Of a stretch of DNA of 64,000 nucleotides, positions 48,180 through 56,225 are shown piece after piece (position 1 is the stretch's first letter; every line of letters begins with the position of its first letter). The position numbers and the translations under genes were made by a program. Where the stretch lies: the NCBI GenBank assembly GCA_035476575.1, contig DATILL010000096.1, positions 1 to 64,000 of the forward strand, given 5' to 3'. Source of the DNA: DATILL01 sp035476575 (lineage in GTDB: Bacteria; Actinomycetota; Actinomycetes; Mycobacteriales; JACQDL01). The notes under the pieces are model-generated. The model saw only the letters and a list, made by a program, of their open reading frames with translations, was not told where the DNA came from and did not search any database.

Positions 48180-48511
48180 GACCGCAGCAGGCCCGACAGC
48201 CGTACCACGAGCACCCGGTCACCCTGTTGGGTGACCACCTCGGTCAGCTCCAGCTCCGCACCATCCCGCGGCCTGGGCCGCAACCGGCGCACCAGCCGGC
48301 TCACCACCTCGCAGAGAGCCGCGCTGGCGACGTTCACCACCAGCGGGATCGCCACCAGCTCCACCAGCCCCGGGAGGAACTGCTCGCCGGACGACGGCTC
48401 CACCGCCGCGGCGCCCAGGGCACGTGCCTGCTCGTCCGTGTCCCAGTGCGCCGCCAGCTCCGTCGCGCTTAACCCGACCTCAGGATCCAAGGCGACCAGA
48501 ACCCGCCCCAT
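48176..48511 (-). CDS. small EACC1-like partner of the CHAT-STAND protein
   Basis: 111 aa. Acidic N-terminal part ('ATELAAHWDTDEQARALG'), a central hydrophobic helix (~45-72, 'GLVELVAIPLVVNVASAAL') and a basic/beta C-terminal part ('RDGAELELTEVVTQQG'). Size, topology and position match the 'effector-associated constant component' proteins described beside conflict-system effectors; family assignment is by resemblance only. ATG 48511 with GGGGG upstream; overlaps the CHAT gene by 4 bases (ATGA). Confidence 0.6.
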   Translation of the reverse strand: MGRVLVALDPEVGLSATELAAHWDTDEQARALGAAAVEPSSGEQFLPGLVELVAIPLVVNVASAALCEVVSRLVRRLRPRPRDGAELELTEVVTQQGDRVLVVRLSGLLRS

Positions 48512-48656
48512 CCGCAACACCCCCGCATCGCGCCTGGCAATCACCGGCCAGGCATCGCAAATTTGTGTGTTCACCCTATCCGGCGCACCTGGCGCGTATC
48601 GCCTTTCCCCCCTGAGCCGCTGAGGTGACGTGGCTGGAGGATTAGGCTGCCGTGCG

Positions 48657-48950
48657 TGCCCGCCGCCCTGGTCATCGCCGGTGCGTCGGCGTCCGTGCTC
48701 GCGTGCTGGCAGCCAGCGGGCTGACCGAGGCGGCACTGACAGGCAGCGAGCGAGACCGGGCCGACGCCTCCACTTCGTCCGTTGGGGTGGACGACCTGGC
48801 CGGGTTGTACGCGAGCGTGCTCGCCCCCGCGAGGTGGAGGTGCGGGCCGCGCCCGGATCCGGGTGCGGCGTTCCGCCGGTTCTGGGTGCACAAGGAAGCG
48901 GCGGTCAAGCTGTGCCCGGCCACCCTGGACGCCCTGCCCGACCTGGGTTG
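48657..48950 (+). pseudogene. partial duplicate of the PPTase gene at 52861
   Basis: The first ~110 bases, including the upstream GATTAGGCTGCC, match 52848-52985 closely (same GTG-CCC-GCC start). A one-base loss shifts the frame, the central 250 bases (HGR..GVDVE region) are deleted, then 'DDLAGLYASVLAP' and 'DPGAAFRRFWVHKEAAVKL' match again. It is a decayed paralogue. The two copies lie 4.2 kb apart in direct orientation, bracketing the XRE/PNPOx/VOC operon. Confidence 0.85.
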
Positions 48951-49004
48951 GGGGATGGACAGTGACTGGTGTGTCACCAGATCACAGGCCGCGGCCACAC
49001 AGTC

Positions 49005-49442
49005 TTAGAGATGACCGACAACCAACAGCGAGCGGTCATCCTGTACGATTTCCACCCAGTTTCCATCCGGATCGGAAACGAAGAAGTATTCTACGCCAGT
49101 TCTGCCCCGCTGGATCTCGGTCAGCTCCACGTGCCCGATTGACAGAAGCTCGGCTCGCGCGGCACGAACATCGGCGACTCGCAATGCGATGTGCTTTACT
49201 CCAAGTTCGTGTAGATTGTTGCCGATATCTAGCTCGGGCCGGGGCAGGCCACCGTTTTCGTGATAGCTGAACATCTCTAGGATGAAGCCGCTTTCATCTG
49301 CGAGATGGGCGATGACCAACGAGTTGTCCGGAGCATCCCACCGCAGCGCCAGCCTGAATCCGAAGATTCCGTAAAATGCGGTAGAGTCGTCGACGTCGCG
49401 CACACTTACGGTGAAGTGGTGAACGGCGAACCTCTGGCCCAT
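49005..49442 (-). CDS. VOC/glyoxalase-family protein
   Basis: 145 aa. Two beta-alpha-beta-beta-beta halves: 'VHHFTVSVRDVDDSTAFYGIFGFRL' region with metal-binding His, 'GFILEMFSY' Glu, 'VKHIALRVADV' His and 'DPDGNWVEIVQ' Glu, the four classical ligands of VOC metalloenzymes. Start ATG 49442; AGAGG upstream. Last gene of a three-gene operon with PNPOx-like and XRE genes. Reaction unknown (dioxygenase, glyoxalase or resistance types possible). Confidence 0.82.
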   Translation of the reverse strand: MGQRFAVHHFTVSVRDVDDSTAFYGIFGFRLALRWDAPDNSLVIAHLADESGFILEMFSYHENGGLPRPELDIGNNLHELGVKHIALRVADVRAARAELLSIGHVELTEIQRGRTGVEYFFVSDPDGNWVEIVQDDRSLLVVGHL

Positions 49443-49449
49443 TGGCGGG

Positions 49450-49926
49450 TCACCTCTCAGCGCAGACCAGACGGCGGGGCGAGTCGGGAAACGTCTCCTC
49501 GTCGAACAGCACCCACTCGTCCACGCAAATCTCATAGAGCCGCAAGGGCGTGTCATCTCGGGCGACTCGGTTCACCGTGATGCTGTTGCGCGCGTGTGGC
49601 CATCGGACCAGAAATTCTTCAAGCTTGTCCTGCGCACTGACGCCCAGCTCCGAGGCTCTTCCTTTGAAGGTCACGCCGGTCACCTTCTGGCCGAGCCCGA
49701 TCAGCGGAATAGTCACAATCCCGCCGGCGACCCGCTCGTCACGCCGGATATTGTCAGAGTGCGCACGGTCACGCCGAGATATGAAATAGAGCCGGTCCGG
49801 CCGAAACTGGACGTGATACCAGACGTGGCACAGCGCTGGACAGCCCGTCTCGGAAACGCTCGAGACCTGCATCAGCTTCCCGTCGCTTACGTACTCTTCG
49901 AGGATCCTCCGCGCAGCGTCCGTCAT
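49450..49926 (-). CDS. pyridoxamine-5'-phosphate-oxidase-fold protein
   Basis: 158 aa split-barrel flavin-binding fold: 'LMQVSSVSETGCPALCHVWY', 'RPDRLYFISRRDRAHSDNIR', 'RVAGGIVTIP' are typical of the PNPOx-like/general stress family that binds FMN or F420. ATG at 49926 overlaps the XRE stop by 4 bases, so translation is coupled. Likely a small oxidoreductase. Confidence 0.82.
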   Translation of the reverse strand: MTDAARRILEEYVSDGKLMQVSSVSETGCPALCHVWYHVQFRPDRLYFISRRDRAHSDNIRRDERVAGGIVTIPLIGLGQKVTGVTFKGRASELGVSAQDKLEEFLVRWPHARNSITVNRVARDDTPLRLYEICVDEWVLFDEETFPDSPRRLVCAER

Positions 49927-51422
49927 GTTCGGCCGTCCTGCCTGGAAGTCATGATCTTCCTGCCGTACATCTCAGCCAGGACTAGTCGCCATTCGCGAGT
50001 TTCGTGCGACTGTATGCCCCGAACAAGCTGGTCGAACCTCCAAGCGTATGCTCGCACAGTCACACCATGGTAGGTGTTGGGATCAAGAATGGCATCCGTC
50101 GCGACGCGGCTTGCCTCGGGGACCTCGCCTGCCAGGGCAAGTCCGCTTGCCCGTTCCAGCCGCGCCAGGGTCGGCTCGGTGGTTTCGGAAGGGTCGTACA
50201 GCGAGAGGGCGCGGTCTGCGGCACTAATCGCTCTGCTCGGCTGGTTAAGCCGCACCGCTCCTGTAGCCTCGTAGAAGGCGAGCTTCTCGGGAAGGAACGA
50301 GAAAATGCCCGGAGCAACGAGCTCCGCTCGTGAGCGGGTCAAGGACTCCTGTGCGCACTCAATGGAATACTGGAACTCATCCGGCTCGCCGAGCGCCGCG
50401 TGTGCTCGCGCCTTGAACCCCCAGAGCCACGCAACTGCGGGTGATGGCGCTGGACCACTGTCGAGGCGCGGTGCCAGGAGTGCCAGCACGCCACGCGGGT
50501 TGTCGGAGTACGTCGGCAAGTACGCCTGGCCGGCCAGCGCAACATCCAGAAGATAACGGTCACCCGCATCATATGCTGCATGTTCCGCAATCTTATACCA
50601 CTCGTTGGCTTTCCCGAACCGGCCCAAGTTGAACATTATTTCGCCTACAACTGTGCCAACCATTGCGCTCGCCTGGAGCAGTCGAACCTGCTGACGCGTG
50701 GGCTGTCGTTCCTCCAGAAGAGTTCGGATGCTGCGTAGAGTGCGTAACGCGGGCTCGATGAGCGCCGGGGGCGCAACCTGTACGACCTGGACCCCTAGAT
50801 CCTTGGCTTCTCCCGCGAGGTGTGCAGTCCTTTCCTCGCTTGTCGTGCCTCGATCTATGGTCATGTGAGTCATGTCAAGCTCATCTTCGAGCATCTCAAG
50901 GACTCGACCCGCTACTGCAAGTCCGCCAAGTGCAAAGATGTCACGGCGACGCGATGAGCTCACCTCTTCTGGTTGAACGGCCGGGCCGCCCTCTCCATCA
51001 GTTGAGTCATAGAGATCATTGGCCCGGTCAGGCTCGCCTAGGTCGAACCATAGTAGCCGCCTCGGGATACGAAGCGTATGCGCCCAGTGCATGAGCCGTT
51101 GCAGGTTGTGCAGCGGCGGGCCGGACTCGATTCGGCTGAGCTGTGCCTGACTAATGCCCGCCCATCTCGCGACGATTGCTTGCGGGATGGGCGTTCCATG
51201 AAACGGATGAGTTCGGTAGGCGTTGATTATCCGACCCATGTGACGGCTGGCGAACGCATCACGCATCCGCGCCGCCATCCAGAACTTGGGTGGAACGGCT
51301 GGGGAGGTGACAAGACGCCCTCCCGCCGACTTGCGTTGGCATGCCGAACAAAGCAGCCCAGCGTTGTCCCTGGCCAGACGCGTGCCACACCGGCACAAGC
51401 GAATCTGGTTGCCTGCCTCCAT
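49923..51422 (-). CDS. zinc-ribbon/HTH regulator with TPR domain
   Basis: 499 aa. CxC..CxxC zinc-ribbon at the N-terminus ('LCRCGTRLARDNAGLLCSACQRK' region), XRE-type HTH ~75-130 ('VARWAGISQAQLSRIESGP'), then a TPR-like helical array ~180-480. Such HTH-TPR proteins in Streptomyces-type genomes are signal-dependent regulators. Of two adjacent ATGs, 51422 has the better spacing (7) to GGAGG; an in-frame start at 51473 is less supported. Probably autoregulates the operon. Confidence 0.8.
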   Translation of the reverse strand: MEAGNQIRLCRCGTRLARDNAGLLCSACQRKSAGGRLVTSPAVPPKFWMAARMRDAFASRHMGRIINAYRTHPFHGTPIPQAIVARWAGISQAQLSRIESGPPLHNLQRLMHWAHTLRIPRRLLWFDLGEPDRANDLYDSTDGEGGPAVQPEEVSSSRRRDIFALGGLAVAGRVLEMLEDELDMTHMTIDRGTTSEERTAHLAGEAKDLGVQVVQVAPPALIEPALRTLRSIRTLLEERQPTRQQVRLLQASAMVGTVVGEIMFNLGRFGKANEWYKIAEHAAYDAGDRYLLDVALAGQAYLPTYSDNPRGVLALLAPRLDSGPAPSPAVAWLWGFKARAHAALGEPDEFQYSIECAQESLTRSRAELVAPGIFSFLPEKLAFYEATGAVRLNQPSRAISAADRALSLYDPSETTEPTLARLERASGLALAGEVPEASRVATDAILDPNTYHGVTVRAYAWRFDQLVRGIQSHETREWRLVLAEMYGRKIMTSRQDGRT

Positions 51423-51425
51423 CAT

Positions 51426-51786
51426 CCGGCCTCCATCATCGGGCCTGACGCTCCCCCCAAGTCGGATTGTCATCGTCGTCAGACAGTCTAGCTCTGGATC
51501 ACACGGTTACTTGGCCGCCGATATGCATGACACGCATCGATGATCATGGCTGGCCTGCATCGTCGTCCGGCCAGTGTCGCCACATCCTTGGGCTATCCGC
51601 TTCGGCACTTGGCCGGCGCAGGTCCGTGCCCAGACTCCCCGCGCACCTGCCCAGCCCTGCCCGGGGCGGCCACCGATGTCGCCCGGCTGCTGCTCGCCCT
51701 GGCCGACCACCCCGACCCCGCCGGCCCGATCGACTGACCGCTACCCACCACGACCACTGCGATGACGACGGATGGAGCGACACCTC
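51426..51786. other. gap between divergent HTH genes, no certain gene
   Basis: Contains the promoters for the regulator at 51422 and possibly the HTH remnant. A plus-strand frame ending at 51735-51737 gives 'CPALPGAATDVARLLLALADHPD', which looks coding at its end, so a small conserved ORF (start unclear, 51540 at the latest) may exist; unsupported otherwise. Confidence 0.35.
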
Positions 51787-52144
51787 ATGTCAATGCCAGA
51801 CGCCGGCCACAGCAACGCCATGCCCCCGCCGTGGCGGCGGCCGGATCCGCGCCGGCAGCGGCCCGACCCGCAGACCTGGGAGGAGCCGGAGATGCTCACC
51901 ATGCTCGCCAGGCGGGACATCACCCGGGTCTACCGGCTGCTGCACTCCCACGGCTACAGCCAACAGCACATCGCTGCCCTGACAGGACCAGTCGCAGCCG
52001 GAGGTTTCGGCGATCATCCACGGCCGGCAGGTCATGGCTTACGACGTCCTCGTCCGGATCATTGAGGGCCTGGGTGCGCCCCGCGCCTACGCCGGTCTGG
52101 CCTACACACCCGACCCGGCCGCGCCCCGGCTCGGCCACGACTGA
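51787..52144 (+). pseudogene. XRE/HTH regulator remnant, one frameshift and no C-terminal domain
   Basis: 'WEEPEMLTMLARRDITRVYRLLH' region and 'GYSQQHIAALTG' are the start of actinomycete HTH-TPR regulators. At about 51983 the frame shifts; the helix continues as 'QSQPEVSAIIHGRQVMAYDVLVR' region, then 'GLGAPRAYAGLAY' and a stop at 52142-52144. The TPR part (normally ~300 aa) is absent. Both a frameshift and truncation. Confidence 0.75.
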
Positions 52145-52248
52145 GCCGATACCGTGCCACCGCCGAGCACCATGACCGGGGAGGAGGTTCGCCGGTCGAG
52201 CCAGGCGAGTGCCGGTTCCCCTACGGCCGGCCGGGCCGGGTCTGCTAT

Positions 52249-52797
52249 GTGGAGCACCGGCCCGACGGGCTCGGGCAGTGCCGGACGGTCGCGAACCTTC
52301 GGGACGCCCTGGCCAGGGCGCGCTCCGGCGAGACCCTGCTCTACGCCGTGTGGCCAGGCCAGTGGCAGTCCGACCGCTATCTCGTCGACGACCTCGACAC
52401 CCTCGCCGCGGAGGTCGGTCTCCCCGCCGGCCAGCCACCAGCCGAGCTGGCCCCGCCTTCCCGGTTCACCGACCTGCCCCACGACATCCAAACCAGCCTC
52501 GCCCGCGCCCTCAAACACTCCGTCGGCCGCGCCCTGTCCGCCGGCTGGCACCTCGACGCCACCGACGACGGCGCCGAGCAGGTCACCATCTACCCCTACA
52601 AGCCCGGCGGACGCGGTCGCCCCGTCGGCGGCGGCACCTGGCGCTGGGATCCCAACCGCGCCGCCTTCGACCCCGTCGAGCTCTGGCCCAAGCCCAGCTC
52701 CCCACTCGGCCGCGACCCCACCGTCCGCTCCTCTCCCCGCCACCCACCCCACACAACCCCACGCACGCGAGAACAACCCGGCCCGACCAGAACCTAA
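52249..52797 (+). CDS. hypothetical protein
   Basis: 182 aa from GTG 52249; coding-like sequence (two Cys, 'CRFPYGRPGRVCYVEHRPDG') extends in frame to about 52210, so the true start may lie upstream. Globular to ~140 with 'LRDALARARSGETLLYAVWPG', then a low-complexity Pro/Arg/Thr tail. High GC3 supports coding. No family recognised. A relation to the HTH remnant upstream is possible. Confidence 0.5.
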   Translation: MEHRPDGLGQCRTVANLRDALARARSGETLLYAVWPGQWQSDRYLVDDLDTLAAEVGLPAGQPPAELAPPSRFTDLPHDIQTSLARALKHSVGRALSAGWHLDATDDGAEQVTIYPYKPGGRGRPVGGGTWRWDPNRAAFDPVELWPKPSSPLGRDPTVRSSPRHPPHTTPRTREQPGPTRT

Positions 52798-52860
52798 GGA
52801 GCCCCACCGCGACATGATCCAGGCCCTCCACCGGACTTTGGGCGGGTTAGGCTGCCGGGC

Positions 52861-53538
52861 GTGCCCGCCGCTGTGGTCTTTGCCGGTGCGTCGGCGCCCG
52901 TGCTCGCGGTGCTGGCGGCCGGTGGGCTGACCGAGGCGGCACTGACCGACGGCGAGCGGGACCGGGCCGACGCGTTCCACTTCGCCACCGACCGGACCGA
53001 CTTCGTCGCCGCGCACCTGCTGGTCCGGTACGGCGTCGGGCGGCACACCGGCCTGCCCGCCACCGAGGTGATGATCCAGCAGCGCTGCGACGAATGCGGC
53101 GAGACCACGCACGGGCGGCCCACCGTGCCGGGCGTGCCGGTCCGGCTGAGCTGGGCGCACGGCCGGGGCTACGTGGCCGCCGCGGCCGCCGCCGTACCCA
53201 TTGGGGTGGACGTCGAGCGGCAGGACCGGCCCGACGGCGCAGCCGATCTGGCCGGGCTGTACGCCAGCGCGCTCGCTCCCCGCGAGGTGGACCTGGTGCG
53301 GGCGGCGCCGGACCCGGGCGCGGCGTTCCGGCGGTTCTGGGTGCGCAAGGAGGCGGCGGTCAAGCTGGGCCTGGCCACCCTGGACACCCTCTGTGACCTG
53401 GACCTGTCCGCGCTCGGGCTGGCCACCGGAGCAGCCCGCTGGGACGGGCTGCACCTGCTCGACTGGACGGACCTCGGCGACACCGTTGCCGGCGCGGCCG
53501 TCAGCACCGACCCGCCGGTGCTCACTCGACTGGGCTGA
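52861..53538 (+). CDS. 4'-phosphopantetheinyl transferase (Sfp-type)
   Basis: 225 aa, GTG start. Conserved PPTase motifs: 'LSWAHGRGYVAAA' (motif 1), 'PIGVDVERQDR' (motif 2, Mg-binding Asp/Glu), 'FRRFWVRKEAAVKLG' (motif 3, W-x-x-KEA). Transfers phosphopantetheine from CoA to carrier proteins of fatty acid, polyketide or peptide synthesis. No synthase genes are in the window, so it probably acts in trans. A decayed partial duplicate lies at 48657. Confidence 0.9.
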   Translation: MPAAVVFAGASAPVLAVLAAGGLTEAALTDGERDRADAFHFATDRTDFVAAHLLVRYGVGRHTGLPATEVMIQQRCDECGETTHGRPTVPGVPVRLSWAHGRGYVAAAAAAVPIGVDVERQDRPDGAADLAGLYASALAPREVDLVRAAPDPGAAFRRFWVRKEAAVKLGLATLDTLCDLDLSALGLATGAARWDGLHLLDWTDLGDTVAGAAVSTDPPVLTRLG

Positions 53539-53665
53539 TCCCGTTGCCAACCCTGCCCCACCCGAGTGATCATCCGGCCCACCCGGCCCAGGACGCGCCG
53601 GTCCGGGCATACTGCTCGCCGAGGTGGGTTCCGGACCAGCGGGACCGGCCGGACCGGAGGTGACC

Positions 53666-54778
53666 ATGAGCGAGCGGGCAGGTGCCGAGCTGGCAGGCCG
53701 GTCCCGGCGGGGCGACGAGATGCCACGCTGGCTGCCGCGGGCGATCCTGCTCGCCGCGGCCGCCGTAGCTGGGCTGTTCGCCGCCGGCTGGCTGTTGGAC
53801 CGGCTGCGTGACCTGCTGCTGGTCCTGCTGGTGTCGTTCATACTGTCCCTGGCGCTGGAGCCGGGGATCAACTGGCTGGTCCGGCGGGGGCTGCGGCGCG
53901 GCGCGGCGACCGGCCTAATGTTCGTGCTGGTGTTCCTCGGGCTGTTGGTGTTCCTGTTCGCGCTTGGCTCGCTGTTGGTCTCCCAGGTCGCCGACCTGGC
54001 CAAGAGCCTGCCGACGTACGTCACCGGCGCGATCGACTGGCTCAACAGCACCTTCGGCCTGCACATCTCTGCCGAACAGGTGCGCCAGCAGCTCACTGGC
54101 AGCGGGCGGCTGCAGTCCTTCGCGGAGCGGTTCGCCGGTGGCGCGGTCGGGCTGTCGGCCACCGTGGCCGGTGCGCTGTTCGGCCTGCTCACCGTGCTGC
54201 TGTTCACCTTCTACTTCGCCGCCGAGGGGCCGCGGCTGCGGCGGTGGGTGTGCTCGCTGTTCCCGCCGGACCGGCAGGGCGAGATCCTGCGGGCGTGGGA
54301 GATCGCCCGGGACAAGACCGGCGGCTACGTCTACTCCCGGGTGCTGCTGGCCGTTGCCTCGCTGGTCGCGCACTACGCGATGCTGCGGCTGGTCGGCGTG
54401 CCGTACGCGCTGCCGCTGGCGCTGTGGGTGGGCGTGGTGTCGCAGCTTATCCCGACGATCGGCACCTACCTGGCCATGGTGCTGCCGCTGCTGGTCGCCG
54501 TCACCGCTCATCCGGTGGACGCGCTGTGGGTGCTCGGCTTCATGATCGTCTACCAGCAGGTGGAGAACTACCTGCTGCAGCCGCGGATCACGGCCCGGAC
54601 GGTGGACATCCATCCGGCCGTCGCGTTCGGCTCGGTGATCGCGGGGGCCGCGCTGCTCGGGGCGTTGGGCGCGCTGGTCGCGATCCCGTTGGTGGCCAGC
54701 ATCGAGGCGTTCGCCGGCACCTACATCCAGCGGTACGCCGTATCCGAGCCTGACCTGGAGACCGGCCCCGCCCGATGA
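53666..54778 (+). CDS. AI-2E/PerM-family transporter
   Basis: 370 aa, about seven hydrophobic helices. Family hallmarks: paired N-terminal helices ('LLLVLLVSFILSLALEPG'), central 'LLTVLLFTFYFAAEGPRLRR', and the C-terminal 'IPTIGTYLAMVLPLL' and 'YQQVENYLLQPRI'. These permeases are reported in autoinducer-2 export, Na/H antiport or unknown roles. GGAGG five bases before ATG 53666. Confidence 0.88.
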   Translation: MSERAGAELAGRSRRGDEMPRWLPRAILLAAAAVAGLFAAGWLLDRLRDLLLVLLVSFILSLALEPGINWLVRRGLRRGAATGLMFVLVFLGLLVFLFALGSLLVSQVADLAKSLPTYVTGAIDWLNSTFGLHISAEQVRQQLTGSGRLQSFAERFAGGAVGLSATVAGALFGLLTVLLFTFYFAAEGPRLRRWVCSLFPPDRQGEILRAWEIARDKTGGYVYSRVLLAVASLVAHYAMLRLVGVPYALPLALWVGVVSQLIPTIGTYLAMVLPLLVAVTAHPVDALWVLGFMIVYQQVENYLLQPRITARTVDIHPAVAFGSVIAGAALLGALGALVAIPLVASIEAFAGTYIQRYAVSEPDLETGPAR

Positions 54779-55147
54779 TCAGTGCTGGGACGTCAGGACG
54801 TAGACCAGCGTGGTGGCCGCTACCAGCGTCAGCCCGGCGCCCAGCACGGGTGTGAGCACCGAGCGCGGCAGGGGTTGGCCCAGCCGCATGGCCCGCTCAT
54901 ATCGCACCCACTGCGGGTAGGCGCTGGCCGCCAGCGCAAGGGCCAGCCCGATCAGCGCACCGCCGAGGGCGTGCCGGCCCAGTCGAGTGCCGAGGTCCGG
55001 CAGGAGCTGACTCACGCCTACCCCGGCCGCAAGCAGCGCCAGCGCGGTGCGAACCCAGGCGAGGAACGTCCGCTCGTTCGCCAGCGAGAAACGGTAGTCC
55101 GGCTCCTCGCCGACATCGCGCAGCCGGGCCCGGCCCTCGGATGCCAT
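54779..55147 (-). CDS. DUF202 (YidH-like) membrane protein
   Basis: 122 aa, three transmembrane helices (~32-52, 62-80, 100-120). 'RFSLANERTFLAWVRTALALLAAGVG' region is the DUF202 signature. ATG 55147 with GGGAGG eight bases upstream. Tail-to-tail with the AI-2E gene, stop codons adjacent. Function unknown. Confidence 0.88.
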   Translation of the reverse strand: MASEGRARLRDVGEEPDYRFSLANERTFLAWVRTALALLAAGVGVSQLLPDLGTRLGRHALGGALIGLALALAASAYPQWVRYERAMRLGQPLPRSVLTPVLGAGLTLVAATTLVYVLTSQH

Positions 55148-55198
55148 CCGCGATACCTCCCGCTTCCGGTCTGCCCTCCGCCCGGAGGGTACGGCAAC

Positions 55199-55333
55199 TG
55201 TGGTCACCTCAACGCCGTGTGGTCACCTCTTGGGGGTGTGGCGGCCCCGTGTGGTGACCTCAACGCCAAGTGGTGACCTCTTGGGGTCCGCAGGCAACGA
55301 CAGGTGACCACAACGCCGAGAGGTGACCACACC
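55199..55333 (+). repeat. dispersed intergenic repeat, copy C
   Basis: Shares AGGTGACCACAACGCC, CTCTTGGGGTC and the right end GAGAGGTGACCACAC(C)GGTAAG with copies A and B. Internal units such as GGTCACCTCAACGCC are diverged variants. Lies between DUF202 and fabG. Confidence 0.88.
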
Positions 55334-55345
55334 GGTAAGGCGGGC

Positions 55346-56107
55346 TCAGTCCTTCGGGCCGCCGGCGACGTAGATCACCTGGCCGGAGACGAACGCCGCG
55401 TCGTCGCTAGCGAGGAACGCCACCACCCCGGCGATGTCGTCGGGGGTGCCCACCCGGCCGATCGGGATCTGGGCGGCGGCCAGCGCCTTGTACTCCTCGA
55501 AGTTGGCGCCCACCCGGGCCGCCGTAGCGGCGGTCATCTCGGTGGCGATGAAGCCGGGAGCGACCGCGTTCGCGGTGATGCCGAACTTGCCGAGCTCGAT
55601 CGCGAGGGTCTTGGTGAAGCCCTGCATGCCGGCCTTGGCGGCGGCATAGTTGGCCTGGCCACGGTTGCCCAGCGCCGACGTGCTGGACAGGCTGACGATC
55701 CGGCCCCACCCGGCCGCGACCATGTGCTGCTGGGCGGCCTGGCTGCACAGGAACGCGCCGCGCAGGTGTACCGACAGCACCGTGTCCCAGTCGTCGTCGG
55801 TCATCTTGAAGAGCAGGTTGTCGCGGGTGACGCCCGCGTTGTTAACCAGGATGTGCAGGCCGCCCAGCTCGGCGACCGCCCTCGCGACGGCGGCCTCAAC
55901 ATGGTCGCGCCGGGACACGTCGGCGCCAACGGCGATGGCGGCGGCACCCTTGCCGGTGACCGCCTCGACGGTGCTGGCGCAGGACGCCTCATCCAGGTCG
56001 ACCACCGCGACCGCGGCGCCGTCTTCGGCTAGCCGGACCGCCGTCGCCGCGCCGATACCGCGAGCCGCCCCGGTCACCAGGGCCACCCGCCCGTCCAGCC
56101 GCGCCAT
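55346..56107 (-). CDS. fabG: 3-oxoacyl-ACP reductase-like SDR
   Basis: 253 aa. 'VTGAARGIGAATA' cofactor motif, 'NNAGVTRDNLLFKM' and catalytic Ser/'YAAAKAG', followed by 'APGFIATEMT' and 'FVSGQVIYVAGG', all typical of FabG. GGGAGGG before ATG 56107. Not in a fatty-acid gene cluster, so it may serve another beta-ketoacyl substrate. Confidence 0.88.
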   Translation of the reverse strand: MARLDGRVALVTGAARGIGAATAVRLAEDGAAVAVVDLDEASCASTVEAVTGKGAAAIAVGADVSRRDHVEAAVARAVAELGGLHILVNNAGVTRDNLLFKMTDDDWDTVLSVHLRGAFLCSQAAQQHMVAAGWGRIVSLSSTSALGNRGQANYAAAKAGMQGFTKTLAIELGKFGITANAVAPGFIATEMTAATAARVGANFEEYKALAAAQIPIGRVGTPDDIAGVVAFLASDDAAFVSGQVIYVAGGPKD

Positions 56108-56225
56108 GTCAGCCCTCCCGTCGCCGCTCCTCCGGATGGCCCTGAGACTACGCAGTCCCCGCCGCTCCCCCGAGGCCTTGGCCGGGTCGCCTCCGGTGGC
56201 GGCGCGATTCCGTACACTCCGCGGC

